From: an uncultured Mesorhizobium sp.
GTDB taxonomy: Bacteria > Pseudomonadota > Alphaproteobacteria > Rhizobiales > Rhizobiaceae
Assembly (NCBI GenBank): GCA_950071955.1
Contig: CATMOC010000036.1
Span: 1 to 13,595, forward strand
DNA: 13,595 nt
Direction: 5' to 3'
Part shown: positions 7,814 to 13,595 of the stretch, one piece after another
Position numbering within the stretch: the stretch's first letter is position 1
Layout: each line of letters opens with the position of its first letter
Made by a program: the position numbers and the translations under genes
Notes under the pieces: model-generated
Told to the model about the DNA's origin: nothing
The model's input: only the letters and a program-made list of their open reading frames with translations
Databases searched by the model: none

Positions 7814-8869
7814 GTGGTAAGAATCTCCATCGATGCCATGGGCGGCGACCACGGACCGGCGGTCATCGTCGCGGGTCTTCAGAACGTGGTTCAGAGGCGT
7901 TCCGATGTCCGCTTCCTCATTTTCGGCCAGGAGGAAGTCGTTGCGCCGGTGCTGGCCCGGTTTCCGAAGGTCGCGGCAGTTTCGGACTTCGTCCACTGCG
8001 AGGTCGCGGTGCGCATGGACGACAAGCCCAGCCAGGCGCTTCGGCACGGGCGCTGGAAATCGTCCATGTGGAAGGCGGTCGAGGCGGTGAAGGCGGGCGA
8101 TGCCGACGTGTGCATTTCGGCCGGCAACACCGGCGCGCTGATGGCCATGTCGAAGTTCTGCCTGCGCACCATGGCAAGCATCGAGCGGCCGGCGATTGCG
8201 GCCATCTGGCCGACGGCCAAGAGCGAGAGCATCGTTCTCGACGTGGGGGCCACGATCGGCGCCGACGCGCACCAGCTCATCGATTTCGCCATTCTCGGCT
8301 CGGCGATGGCTAGGGCGCTGTTCCAGGTCGACCGGCCGACTGTGGGGCTGCTCAACGTGGGGGTCGAGGAAATCAAGGGCCAGGAAGACGTGCGCGAGGC
8401 GGGCCGGCTCCTGCGCGAAGCCGATCTCAGGACAATGGACTACCGGGGCTTCGTCGAGGGCGACGACATCGGCAAGGGCACGGTCGACGTCGTGGTGACG
8501 GAAGGCTTCGCCGGCAATATCGCTCTCAAGACGGCCGAGGGGACGGCCAGACAGATCGCCGAGTATCTGAGGGCCGCGATGAGCCGTACCTGGATGGCCA
8601 AGATCGGATACGTCTTCGCGCGCGATGCCTTCCGGCGGCTGCGCGAGAAGATGGACGTCCGCAAGATCAACGGCGGGGTGTTCTTGGGTCTCAACGGCAT
8701 CGTCGTGAAGAGCCATGGCGGCACCGACGACGAGGGCTTTGCCGCGGCCGTGGAACTCGGCTACGACATGGTACGCAACAGGTTGATCGACAAGATCCGA
8801 GCCGATATCGACCTATTCCACGCAAAGGTGCCCGACGTGCGAGTCCGGGCCGGATCGAACGGCGAGTAG
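7814..8869 (+). CDS. plsX: phosphate acyltransferase PlsX
   Basis: Peripheral membrane enzyme that converts acyl-ACP and phosphate to acyl-phosphate, the acyl donor for PlsY in phosphatidic acid synthesis. The 351-residue product from the GTG at 7814 opens [12 protein letters not shown], the family N-terminal signature, and has [10 protein letters not shown] near residue 102, [34 protein letters not shown] and a closing [17 protein letters not shown]. The longest frame (TTG 7736) would add 26 residues without similarity. The GTG start, with GGGA 6 nt upstream, gives the usual family length. Its stop is 8 nt from the fabH start, so plsX and fabH form an operon, the common arrangement. Confidence 0.95.
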   Translation: MVRISIDAMGGDHGPAVIVAGLQNVVQRRSDVRFLIFGQEEVVAPVLARFPKVAAVSDFVHCEVAVRMDDKPSQALRHGRWKSSMWKAVEAVKAGDADVCISAGNTGALMAMSKFCLRTMASIERPAIAAIWPTAKSESIVLDVGATIGADAHQLIDFAILGSAMARALFQVDRPTVGLLNVGVEEIKGQEDVREAGRLLREADLRTMDYRGFVEGDDIGKGTVDVVVTEGFAGNIALKTAEGTARQIAEYLRAAMSRTWMAKIGYVFARDAFRRLREKMDVRKINGGVFLGLNGIVVKSHGGTDDEGFAAAVELGYDMVRNRLIDKIRADIDLFHAKVPDVRVRAGSNGE

Positions 8870-8877
8870 GTGCAAGC

Positions 8878-9849
8878 ATGATACGTTCCGTCGTATGCGG
8901 CGTGGGTTCCGCATTGCCCCGCCGCGTCATGCGCAACGCCGATTTCGAAGGCATCATGGAAACGTCCGATGCCTGGATCGTGCAAAGGACCGGCATCAAG
9001 CAGCGCCACATCGCCGACGACACCGAGACAACGGCGTCGCTGGGAGAGGCGGCTGCGCGGGCTGCCCTCAAATCGGCCGGCATGACGCCGGACGACATCG
9101 ACCTGATCGTGCTCGCCACATCGACTCCGAACCGCACCTTCCCGGCCACCTCTGTGGAGATCCAGGAACGACTCGGCATGCACCATGGCTTTGCCTTCGA
9201 CATGCAGGCCGTCTGCAGCGGCTTCGTCTATGCGATGACGACGGCCGATCTCTACATCCGCGGGGGTCTCGCCAGGCGCGTCCTGGTGATCGGCTCGGAG
9301 ACCTTCTCGCGCATCCTGGACTGGACCGACCGCTCGACCTGTGTCCTGTTCGGAGACGGCGCGGGCGCGGTCATCCTCGAGGCGGCCGAAGGCAGCGGGA
9401 CGATCCAGGACCGCGGCATCCTCGCCGCCAGCCTGAGGTCCGACGGATCGCACCTGGAAAAACTCTATGTCGATGGCGGCCCCTCGACCACCGGAACCGT
9501 CGGGCACCTGCGCATGGAAGGCCGCGAGGTCTTCAAGCACGCGGTTGCCATGATCACCGACGTGGTGGAGGCGACCTTCGGAGCCGGTGGCATCACCGCC
9601 GACGATCTCGACTGGTTCGTTCCGCACCAGGCCAACAAGCGGATCATCGACGCCTCGGCCAAGAAACTCGGGATCGCGGAGGAAAAGGTGGTGATCACCG
9701 TCCACCTCCACGGAAACACGTCGGCCGCCTCGGTCCCGCTCGCGCTCAGCGCAGCGGTGGAGGACGGGCGCATCAAGAAGGGCGATCTGGTCCTGCTCGA
9801 AGCCATGGGAGGCGGCTTCACCTGGGGTGCCGTCCTCGTTCGCTGGTAA
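8878..9849 (+). CDS. fabH: beta-ketoacyl-ACP synthase III (KAS III)
   Basis: Condenses acetyl-CoA with malonyl-ACP to start each fatty-acid chain (type II FAS, cytoplasm). 323 residues, normal for the family. The catalytic triad is complete: C113 in [12 protein letters not shown]250 in [11 protein letters not shown] and N280 in [10 protein letters not shown]. The N-terminal block [18 protein letters not shown] and the C-terminal block [18 protein letters not shown] are typical. ATG 8878 follows the plsX stop by 8 nt with AGGTG just upstream. Co-transcription with plsX links phospholipid and fatty-acid initiation. Confidence 0.96.
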   Translation: MIRSVVCGVGSALPRRVMRNADFEGIMETSDAWIVQRTGIKQRHIADDTETTASLGEAAARAALKSAGMTPDDIDLIVLATSTPNRTFPATSVEIQERLGMHHGFAFDMQAVCSGFVYAMTTADLYIRGGLARRVLVIGSETFSRILDWTDRSTCVLFGDGAGAVILEAAEGSGTIQDRGILAASLRSDGSHLEKLYVDGGPSTTGTVGHLRMEGREVFKHAVAMITDVVEATFGAGGITADDLDWFVPHQANKRIIDASAKKLGIAEEKVVITVHLHGNTSAASVPLALSAAVEDGRIKKGDLVLLEAMGGGFTWGAVLVRW

Positions 9850-9881
9850 CGCTTGGTTAGGCTTTCTGGCCAAGCTAGTCC

Positions 9882-9910
9882 TTGACCTCTCCCGGTCGAT
9901 TTCCTAACGT
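9882..9910 (+). promoter_or_regulatory. candidate promoter for ihfA
   Basis: TTGACC (9882-9887) and TAACGT (9905-9910) with 17-nt spacing in the 107-nt gap between fabH and ihfA. The -35 box is strong and the -10 weak; an alternative AT-rich -10 (TATAAG, 9923-9928) has no -35. A 6-bp inverted repeat (GCTTGG/CCAAGC, 9851-9875, 13-nt loop) right after fabH is at best a weak terminator. Confidence 0.4.
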
Positions 9911-9956
9911 TCCAGCCTATTGTATAAGCTAACTTTTTTCGAAGATCGGACGGACG

Positions 9957-10286
9957 ATGGGGGGAAAGACTCTTACGCGCGCCGACCTGGCCGAGTCCGT
10001 CTACCGGAAAGTCGGGCTGTCGCGCACCGAATCCGCTCAACTCGTCGAGATGGTCCTCAACGAGATCTGCGAGGCGATCGTGATGGGAGAGACGGTGAAG
10101 CTCTCTTCCTTCGCCACCTTCCAGGTGCGCGAAAAGAACGAGCGGATCGGGCGCAATCCCAAGACGGGCGAGGAAGTGCCGATCCTGCCGCGCAAGGTGA
10201 TGACCTTCAAGGCCTCGAACGTGTTGAAGAACCGCATCCTGCAGGCACACAAGAAGGCCAAGGATAAGAACAAAGACGGGAAATAA
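9957..10286 (+). CDS. ihfA: integration host factor subunit alpha
   Basis: DNA-bending nucleoid protein; works as a heterodimer with IHF beta in transcription, replication and recombination. 109 residues. It carries the HU/IHF DNA-arm signature [12 protein letters not shown] and the preceding [18 protein letters not shown]-terminal [26 protein letters not shown] matches IhfA rather than HU. The tail [11 protein letters not shown] is Lys-rich, a common alphaproteobacterial extension. ATG 9957 has GGACGG just upstream. It is followed by the MerR-type gene, as in other Hyphomicrobiales. Confidence 0.95.
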   Translation: MGGKTLTRADLAESVYRKVGLSRTESAQLVEMVLNEICEAIVMGETVKLSSFATFQVREKNERIGRNPKTGEEVPILPRKVMTFKASNVLKNRILQAHKKAKDKNKDGK

Positions 10287-10351
10287 GTCTCGCCCTCTAA
10301 CGCATTGCCGAGGTGACCGGGCTGTGTTCCACGGTTCGCGGGCTTGAACAC

Positions 10352-10365
10352 TGCGCTGCAAAGCG
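10352..10365. other. small GNRA-type hairpin in the ihfA-merR gap
   Basis: GCGCT and AGCGC enclose a GCAA tetraloop, 39 nt before the merR start. A stable small RNA hairpin is possible in the leader, with no T tract. Function unknown. Confidence 0.3.
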
Positions 10366-10403
10366 CTCGAATGGGCGCGAATCGAATTCTGCGAGGGACT
10401 CCC

Positions 10404-10937
10404 ATGGACAAGAGCCCTGATGCGTTCCGTACCATCAGCGAAGTTGCCGAAGACCTCGACCTGCCGCAGCATGTGCTGCGCTTCTGGGAAACCCGATTCA
10501 CGCAGATAAAGCCGCTGAAGCGCGGCGGCGGACGTCGCTACTATCGCCCGCAGGACGTCGAGCTGATCAAGGGCATCAAGGCGATGCTCTACGACCAGGG
10601 CTATACGATCAAGGGGGTCCAGAAACTCCTGCGCGAGAACGGCAACCAGTTCGTCTCGGCGATTGGGGCAGGGGACATGGCAGCCGTCGACGCGATCATG
10701 CAGCGCAAGCAGGCCGCCGGGCCGGCCGGCCAAGCATCCCGTCAGAACGACGACGAGGTGCTGCTCGGCGAGCCCAAGGTGCGACCGAGCCGCCGCTTCT
10801 TCGGCCTGGGCAAGGCGGAGGAGGACGGCCCCGTCGCGGCCGGCGAGAACAGGCTGTCCCGCGACAACCGCGCCCTGTTGCAGGAGGCCCTGTTCGACCT
10901 CCTGGAATGCAAGAGGCTACTCGATCAGGTTCGTTAG
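10404..10937 (+). CDS. MerR-family transcriptional regulator
   Basis: 177 residues from ATG 10404, preceded by GAGGG (10393-10397); the longer frame from 10344 lacks a ribosome site and similarity. The N-terminal winged helix (about 9-80) reads [25 protein letters not shown] then [12 protein letters not shown] and a [15 protein letters not shown] helix, the MerR pattern. The C-terminal half is low-complexity and charged, ending in a Leu-rich helix ([21 protein letters not shown]) that may dimerise; no Cys pair for metal sensing is seen. This gene follows ihfA in many Hyphomicrobiales, and its target is not evident. The 22-nt gap to the convergent ABM gene holds no clear terminator. Confidence 0.9.
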   Translation: MDKSPDAFRTISEVAEDLDLPQHVLRFWETRFTQIKPLKRGGGRRYYRPQDVELIKGIKAMLYDQGYTIKGVQKLLRENGNQFVSAIGAGDMAAVDAIMQRKQAAGPAGQASRQNDDEVLLGEPKVRPSRRFFGLGKAEEDGPVAAGENRLSRDNRALLQEALFDLLECKRLLDQVR

Positions 10938-10959
10938 CCGAGGCTTACTGAAGAGGCCA

Positions 10960-11325
10960 TCAGTCGTCGTTGGCCGCGTTCAGGTTCTCCGGCCTGATCC
11001 CATGCTCCGCGGGCCGCTGCTGCAAGGCCTTGGAGAGCACGAGGCGCCGTGACTTCACCAGAGGCGCGACAGCCGAGCGCACGCGCTGGAGCCGCGGGTT
11101 GTTCTCGTGCGATTCCACGGCAGAATAGCTGGCATAGTACTCGCTTACGATAATCCTGTTCGGAATGGGCGCTCCGCTGCGCTCCACCGGCTTCAGAACC
11201 TCGAAACGGAGACAGCCTGGTTCTTCCTCCAGCGTCCGGCGCGCATGGTCCCTGATGATTTGAAGAAACTCATCCTCGCGGCCATCCTCGGTCTCGTATT
11301 CGACGATGATGCTGAATTCTTCCAC
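10960..11325 (-). CDS. antibiotic biosynthesis monooxygenase (ABM) domain protein
   Basis: Small cytoplasmic protein of the dimeric alpha+beta ABM fold (YgiN-like quinol monooxygenases and relatives). The pattern FSIIVEYETEDGREDEFLQII, then EEPGCLRFEVLKP, then NRIIVSEYYASYSAVESHENNPRL is diagnostic, including the ESH near the conserved His. The start is placed at GTG 11325 (121 residues) because GGAGGGG ends 5 nt upstream. An in-frame ATG at 11361 would put that ribosome site inside the gene and would leave almost no leader after the promoter at 11374-11399. The substrate is unknown; quinone or reactive-carbonyl detoxification is a guess. The EcfG-type promoter suggests induction in the general stress response. 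Confidence 0.88.
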   Translation of the reverse strand: MEEFSIIVEYETEDGREDEFLQIIRDHARRTLEEEPGCLRFEVLKPVERSGAPIPNRIIVSEYYASYSAVESHENNPRLQRVRSAVAPLVKSRRLVLSKALQQRPAEHGIRPENLNAANDD

Positions 11326-11373
11326 GTCGCGCTCCCCTCCGCCTGACGGCTTCTTGTACATCCCTTACGGCCG

Positions 11374-11399
11374 AACGCGAAACGCTCGTTCCGCGTTCC
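11374..11399 (-). promoter_or_regulatory. EcfG-type (general stress sigma factor) promoter of the ABM gene
   Basis: On the minus strand GGAAC (11399-11395), 17 nt, CGTT (11377-11374): an exact match to the alphaproteobacterial EcfG consensus GGAAC-N16/17-CGTT. A second GGAAC overlaps at 11392-11388 but has wrong spacing. Transcription would start near 11366, about 40 nt before the GTG at 11325, with the ribosome site between. It lies in the gap after the Crp/Fnr gene. Confidence 0.7.
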
Positions 11400-11430
11400 G
11401 TCCGCATGCCGATAGTGGACCTGCGGTTCC

Positions 11431-12195
11431 CTAGCGGGGACGGCGGACCAGGTTGAGGTATGTGGGATCGAAATCGGCGAGCCGTGCGAGACCATCCCAG
11501 TCGTGGACGATCACCTGATTTCCCTGCCATGTGACGTGGCCGCTGGCCCGGAGTTCCTGGATGGTCCTGTTGGTGTGGACGATCGACAGTCCGACGAGAT
11601 CCGCCACTTCCGATTGGGTGACGGGGAAATCGAAAGCCCGGTCCTTGACCTGACCCACTACGTCGAGCCGGCAGTAGACCTCGCAGACCAGATAGGCGAT
11701 GTGCCGCAACGGGTCCATCCGGCCCATGCATGCGATCCAGTTGCGCTGGATCGCCGCGTCGATCGCGACGGTCATGAAGAGGAGGCGCCCCAGGTGAGGA
11801 AATTCGGCCGCGATGCGGCGCACTTCCGAGTGCGGTGCAAACGCCATCCTACAGGGCGCCAGCGCCATGACTGCATGATCCATCACCTTGAGAAGCAGGC
11901 CGTGCAGGTCGACGAAATCGCCCGGAACGTGGACGGCCGTCAGTTGCCTGTTCCCGTTCGCAAGCTGCCTGCTACGGGCAGCCAGGCCTTCCACCAGAAG
12001 GCAGCTTTCCGTCGGCTCCGATCGTTCCGGGATGATCTCGTCCCCGTCGCCGTAGCTGCGCAGCCGCCACGAGAGACTTTCGAGCGCCTTCCGCTCCGCG
12101 ACGGAAAGCTCGTCACGCCGCTCGAGCATGGAGAATAGCGCTTCAGGGATGAAGTTTTCCAATCCTGCCAGCTCCGGATGCCTGTTGCCCAACAA
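11431..12195 (-). CDS. Crp/Fnr-family transcriptional regulator
   Basis: 254 residues at maximum length. An N-terminal cyclic-nucleotide-binding-like beta barrel (about 45-125, ESCLLVEGLAARS ... VPGDFVDLHGLLL), a dimer helix (about 125-160) and a C-terminal winged helix with the HTH VTQSEVADLVGLSIVHTNRTIQEL (about 192-217). No N-terminal Cys cluster for an Fnr-type FeS centre; the Cys at 65, 115, 156, 171 and 175 are scattered. The subgroup is common in Hyphomicrobiales and mostly uncharacterised. Start uncertain: the frame opens with TTG 12195 (a stop lies just upstream), a TTG at 12162 has GGAG nearby, and the first ATG is 12129. It diverges from the DUF6894 gene and lies upstream of the ABM gene on the same strand. 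Confidence 0.9.
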   Translation of the reverse strand: MLGNRHPELAGLENFIPEALFSMLERRDELSVAERKALESLSWRLRSYGDGDEIIPERSEPTESCLLVEGLAARSRQLANGNRQLTAVHVPGDFVDLHGLLLKVMDHAVMALAPCRMAFAPHSEVRRIAAEFPHLGRLLFMTVAIDAAIQRNWIACMGRMDPLRHIAYLVCEVYCRLDVVGQVKDRAFDFPVTQSEVADLVGLSIVHTNRTIQELRASGHVTWQGNQVIVHDWDGLARLADFDPTYLNLVRRPR

Positions 12196-12254
12196 CGGTC
12201 ACGCTCGTTCCCTGCCGGATTTCGGGCCGGATTTCGTTAATATATGACATAGCG

Positions 12255-12279
12255 GGAACAACTTAGTCGACCTGCCGTT
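12255..12279 (+). promoter_or_regulatory. EcfG-type (general stress sigma factor) promoter of the DUF6894 gene
   Basis: GGAAC (12255-12259), 16 nt, CGTT (12276-12279): an exact match to the EcfG consensus. The transcript would begin near 12287 with a 28-nt leader containing the ribosome site CGGGAG (12305-12310) before ATG 12315. It lies in the 119-nt divergent gap shared with the Crp/Fnr gene. Confidence 0.75.
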
Positions 12280-12314
12280 CTGAGCCAGCGGCAAACAAAT
12301 GCGCCGGGAGAGCC

Positions 12315-12551
12315 ATGCCCCGCTTCTTTTTCCACCTGACCGGAGAACGGACGAGACGGGATGAGGACGGGTTCGAATTCCCCGATCGGCATGCTGCGTG
12401 GACCGAGGCCGTGCGAACCTGCGGCGAGATGATTCGCGACCAGTACCGGACCCTGGAGCCGGCACGGGCCTGGGAAATGGAAGTGCTCGACGAAAACGGC
12501 CGGCGGATATTCAGCCTCAGCTTTGGTGGAAGCGCCGACGAAAGGCCCTGA
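12315..12551 (+). CDS. DUF6894 family protein
   Basis: 78-residue protein of the small DUF6894 family, widespread in rhizobia and relatives, often in many copies, with unknown function. The N-terminus MPRFFFHLTG followed by DEDGFEFPDRHAAWTEAV is the family signature, and the C-terminal WEMEVLDENGRRIFSLSFGG strand pair is typical. No signal peptide or membrane segment. Ribosome site CGGGAG 5 nt upstream. The upstream EcfG-type promoter suggests it belongs to the general stress regulon. It is divergent from the Crp/Fnr gene. Confidence 0.88.
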   Translation: MPRFFFHLTGERTRRDEDGFEFPDRHAAWTEAVRTCGEMIRDQYRTLEPARAWEMEVLDENGRRIFSLSFGGSADERP

Positions 12552-12623
12552 CCCGGTCCATCCAGAGGGGCACGAGCGTACAGGAGTTCTCAATTCTTCC
12601 TGGACCTCTCGCTGTCTCTATGT

Positions 12624-12649
12624 GGAACTCGTCCGCACCCGCCTGGGTT
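12624..12649 (+). promoter_or_regulatory. weaker EcfG-like promoter in a gene-free gap
   Basis: GGAAC (12624-12628), 17 nt, GGTT (12646-12649): one mismatch (G for C) from the EcfG consensus at the least conserved base of the -10 box. It points to no open frame; the next plus-strand element is the terminator at 12696-12731. Confidence 0.35.
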
Positions 12650-12656
12650 TAATATT

Positions 12657-12731
12657 CACTGTGGCTGAATTGGCCCAACAACGCACTGCTGCAGTCGCGC
12701 CGCAGCGCAGGTCGTTGCGGCGCGTCCTTTT
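12657..12731 (+). ncRNA. candidate ~75-nt stress-controlled small RNA
   Basis: Inferred from a promoter-like site (12624-12649) and an intrinsic terminator (ending about 12731) flanking a short non-coding stretch in the 201-nt gap between DUF6894 and aroQ. The body contains the palindrome ACTGCTGCAGT (12685-12695) next to the terminator stem. No known RNA family is recognised. The terminator could instead simply end the DUF6894 transcript. Confidence 0.22.
12696..12731 (+). terminator. intrinsic terminator on the plus strand
   Basis: A perfect 9-bp stem, CGCGCCGCA (12696-12704) and TGCGGCGCG (12716-12724), with an 11-nt loop and a TCCTTTT tail (12725-12731). The T-rich side makes it a plus-strand terminator, so it does not serve the minus-strand aroQ that ends at 12753. 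It lies 145 nt past the DUF6894 stop. Confidence 0.6.
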
Positions 12732-12752
12732 CGGCGTGCTCCGCTCATGGGT

Positions 12753-13193
12753 CTAACGTGGCCGAAGGAGTGACCCCATCCGCCTCGTGGCGAGCGCATA
12801 GCCCTCTACTCCGAATCCGGCGACGACGCCGTCCGCCCTCTGCGACACGAAGGAGTGATGCCGGAAGCCCTCGCGCTTGTGGATGTTCGAGATATGGACT
12901 TCCAGGACGGGTCCTTCGAACGCGTTCAGCGCGTCGAGGATGGCGATCGAGGTATGGGAATAGGCGCCCGGATTGATGATGATGCCGGCCGCTTCTTCGC
13001 GACCCTGATGGATCCAGTCGATGATCTGGTGTTCCGCGTTCGATTGCAGCAGGCGGATGCCGAAGCCGAACTCGGTCGCCACCTCGCGGCATGCCCCTTC
13101 CACATCCGCAAGCGTTTCGCGGCCGTAGATGCCCGGCTGCCGCTTGCCGAGCAGGTTGAGGTTCGGGCCGTTCAGAATGAGGACTGTCTGCAT
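12753..13193 (-). CDS. aroQ: type II 3-dehydroquinate dehydratase
   Basis: Shikimate pathway enzyme that dehydrates 3-dehydroquinate to 3-dehydroshikimate; type II enzymes form dodecamers. The 146-residue product from ATG 13193 opens [22 protein letters not shown] with catalytic Tyr23, has [12 protein letters not shown] (N74, H80), catalytic H100 in [17 protein letters not shown] and R111. GGAG lies 8 nt upstream of this ATG; two GTG codons just before it would add three residues. In many alphaproteobacteria aroQ is followed by accB and accC; here it is followed by a gene-free gap and the DUF6894 gene. It diverges from the molybdopterin enzyme across 191 nt. Confidence 0.95.
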   Translation of the reverse strand: MQTVLILNGPNLNLLGKRQPGIYGRETLADVEGACREVATEFGFGIRLLQSNAEHQIIDWIHQGREEAAGIIINPGAYSHTSIAILDALNAFEGPVLEVHISNIHKREGFRHHSFVSQRADGVVAGFGVEGYALATRRMGSLLRPR

Positions 13194-13353
13194 CTTCACC
13201 ACTCCGCTCGCGACGCCTCGTCCTTGGTGCGCCGGAATTCTTTGCCGTTGCGGAACAGACGTCTACGCCATTCGCATGACGGAACAAGGGAAAATGCCGG
13301 GAAGCATCCCTGCCGGCGTGAGCGGGTTGGGTCATTCCCAAGGGGCGAGGTCT

Positions 13354-13359
13354 TATATA
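13354..13359 (+). promoter_or_regulatory. possible -10 element for the molybdopterin oxidoreductase gene
   Basis: TATATA, 25 nt before ATG 13385, in the aroQ divergent gap. No clear -35 box at 16-18 nt. Just upstream, TTGGG and CCCAA (13327-13341) form a 5-bp inverted repeat with a 5-nt centre, a possible operator. Both are weak. Confidence 0.25.
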
Positions 13360-13384
13360 GGACTGTCGGCATGGGGAGTGTCAC

Positions 13385-13595
13385 ATGAGTCCTGAACCGC
13401 GTCTCGCGCTGTCGCGGCCCGTTGCCGACACGGTTCGCAAGACCACCTGCTACATGTGTGCCTGTCGATGCGGTATCGACGTCCACATCAAGGACGGCAA
13501 GATCCGATACATCGAAGGCAATCGCGACCATCCGGTGAACCGAGGCGTGCTCTGCGCCAAGGGGTCCGCCGGCATCATGCAGCACTATGCGCCGG
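13385..13595 (+). CDS. molybdopterin oxidoreductase (SoeA-like), N-terminal fragment
   Basis: The first 70 residues of a DMSO-reductase-family molybdoenzyme; it continues past the window end. The N-terminal [4Fe-4S] site is complete: C22-x2-C25-x3-C29 and C57 in NRGVLCAKG. An extra Cys (C27) lies inside the cluster motif. No twin-arginine signal precedes the cluster, so this subunit is probably cytoplasmic. The combination CYMCACRCGIDVHI, RYIEGNRDHPVNRG and LCAKGSAGIMQHY resembles the catalytic subunit of SoeABC-type sulfite dehydrogenases and related proteins of rhizobia and Rhodobacteraceae. That assignment comes from memory of the family; formate dehydrogenase or another relative is possible. 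ATG 13385 has GGGGAG about 5 nt upstream. Confidence 0.85.
   Translation, partial: MSPEPRLALSRPVADTVRKTTCYMCACRCGIDVHIKDGKIRYIEGNRDHPVNRGVLCAKGSAGIMQHYAP

Noticed and set aside
8761..9873. 370-residue minus-strand frame opposite fabH
   Set aside because: fabH has a full catalytic triad on the plus strand; the antisense frame has no recognisable motif.

Overview
The window looks like a chromosomal segment of an alphaproteobacterium, most likely Hyphomicrobiales (Phyllobacteriaceae/Rhizobiaceae-like). The evidence is the high GC, the order bamE(-)/CBP3-type chaperone(+), DUF177, plsX, fabH, ihfA, merR next to hppA, and two promoters of the EcfG (general stress sigma factor) type. No rRNA, tRNA, CRISPR array, transposase or integrase was seen.

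Layout. (1) 1-2180: the proton-pumping pyrophosphatase gene hppA, with a strong intrinsic terminator. Its 5' end is abnormal: the first residues read like the start of an NAD-dependent epimerase, and the usual first two membrane helices are absent. (2) 2308-5624: three genes placed between hppA and the bamE block. They are a LuxR-type response regulator (+), a secreted Cys-rich protein with two tandem repeats (+), and a convergent 7TMR-DISM sensor histidine kinase (-). They read as a small sensory module and look like an insertion into conserved synteny. (3) 5625-5962: about 340 bases without a gene, containing the kinase leader and the bamE 3' flank. (4) 5963-10937: conserved housekeeping block with bamE and the ubiquinol-cytochrome c chaperone divergent, then DUF177, plsX, fabH, ihfA and a MerR-type regulator.

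(5) 10960-12731: a stress-flavoured segment. An antibiotic-biosynthesis-monooxygenase (ABM) protein (-), a Crp/Fnr-family regulator (-) and a DUF6894 protein (+). The ABM and DUF6894 genes each have a GGAAC-N16/17-CGTT promoter at a suitable distance. A third, weaker site precedes a strong plus-strand terminator in a gene-free gap, which suggests a short stress-controlled RNA. (6) 12753-13595: aroQ (-), diverging from the N-terminus of a molybdopterin oxidoreductase (SoeA-like) that runs off the window.

Functional themes: energy coupling and envelope assembly (HppA, BamE, bc1 chaperone), phospholipid and fatty-acid initiation (PlsX, FabH), nucleoid and transcription control (IHF alpha, MerR), aromatic amino-acid synthesis (AroQ), a probable extracellular-ligand sensing system, and a general stress response patch. 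Most start codons were chosen from Shine-Dalgarno spacing and family length; several differ from the longest open frame.
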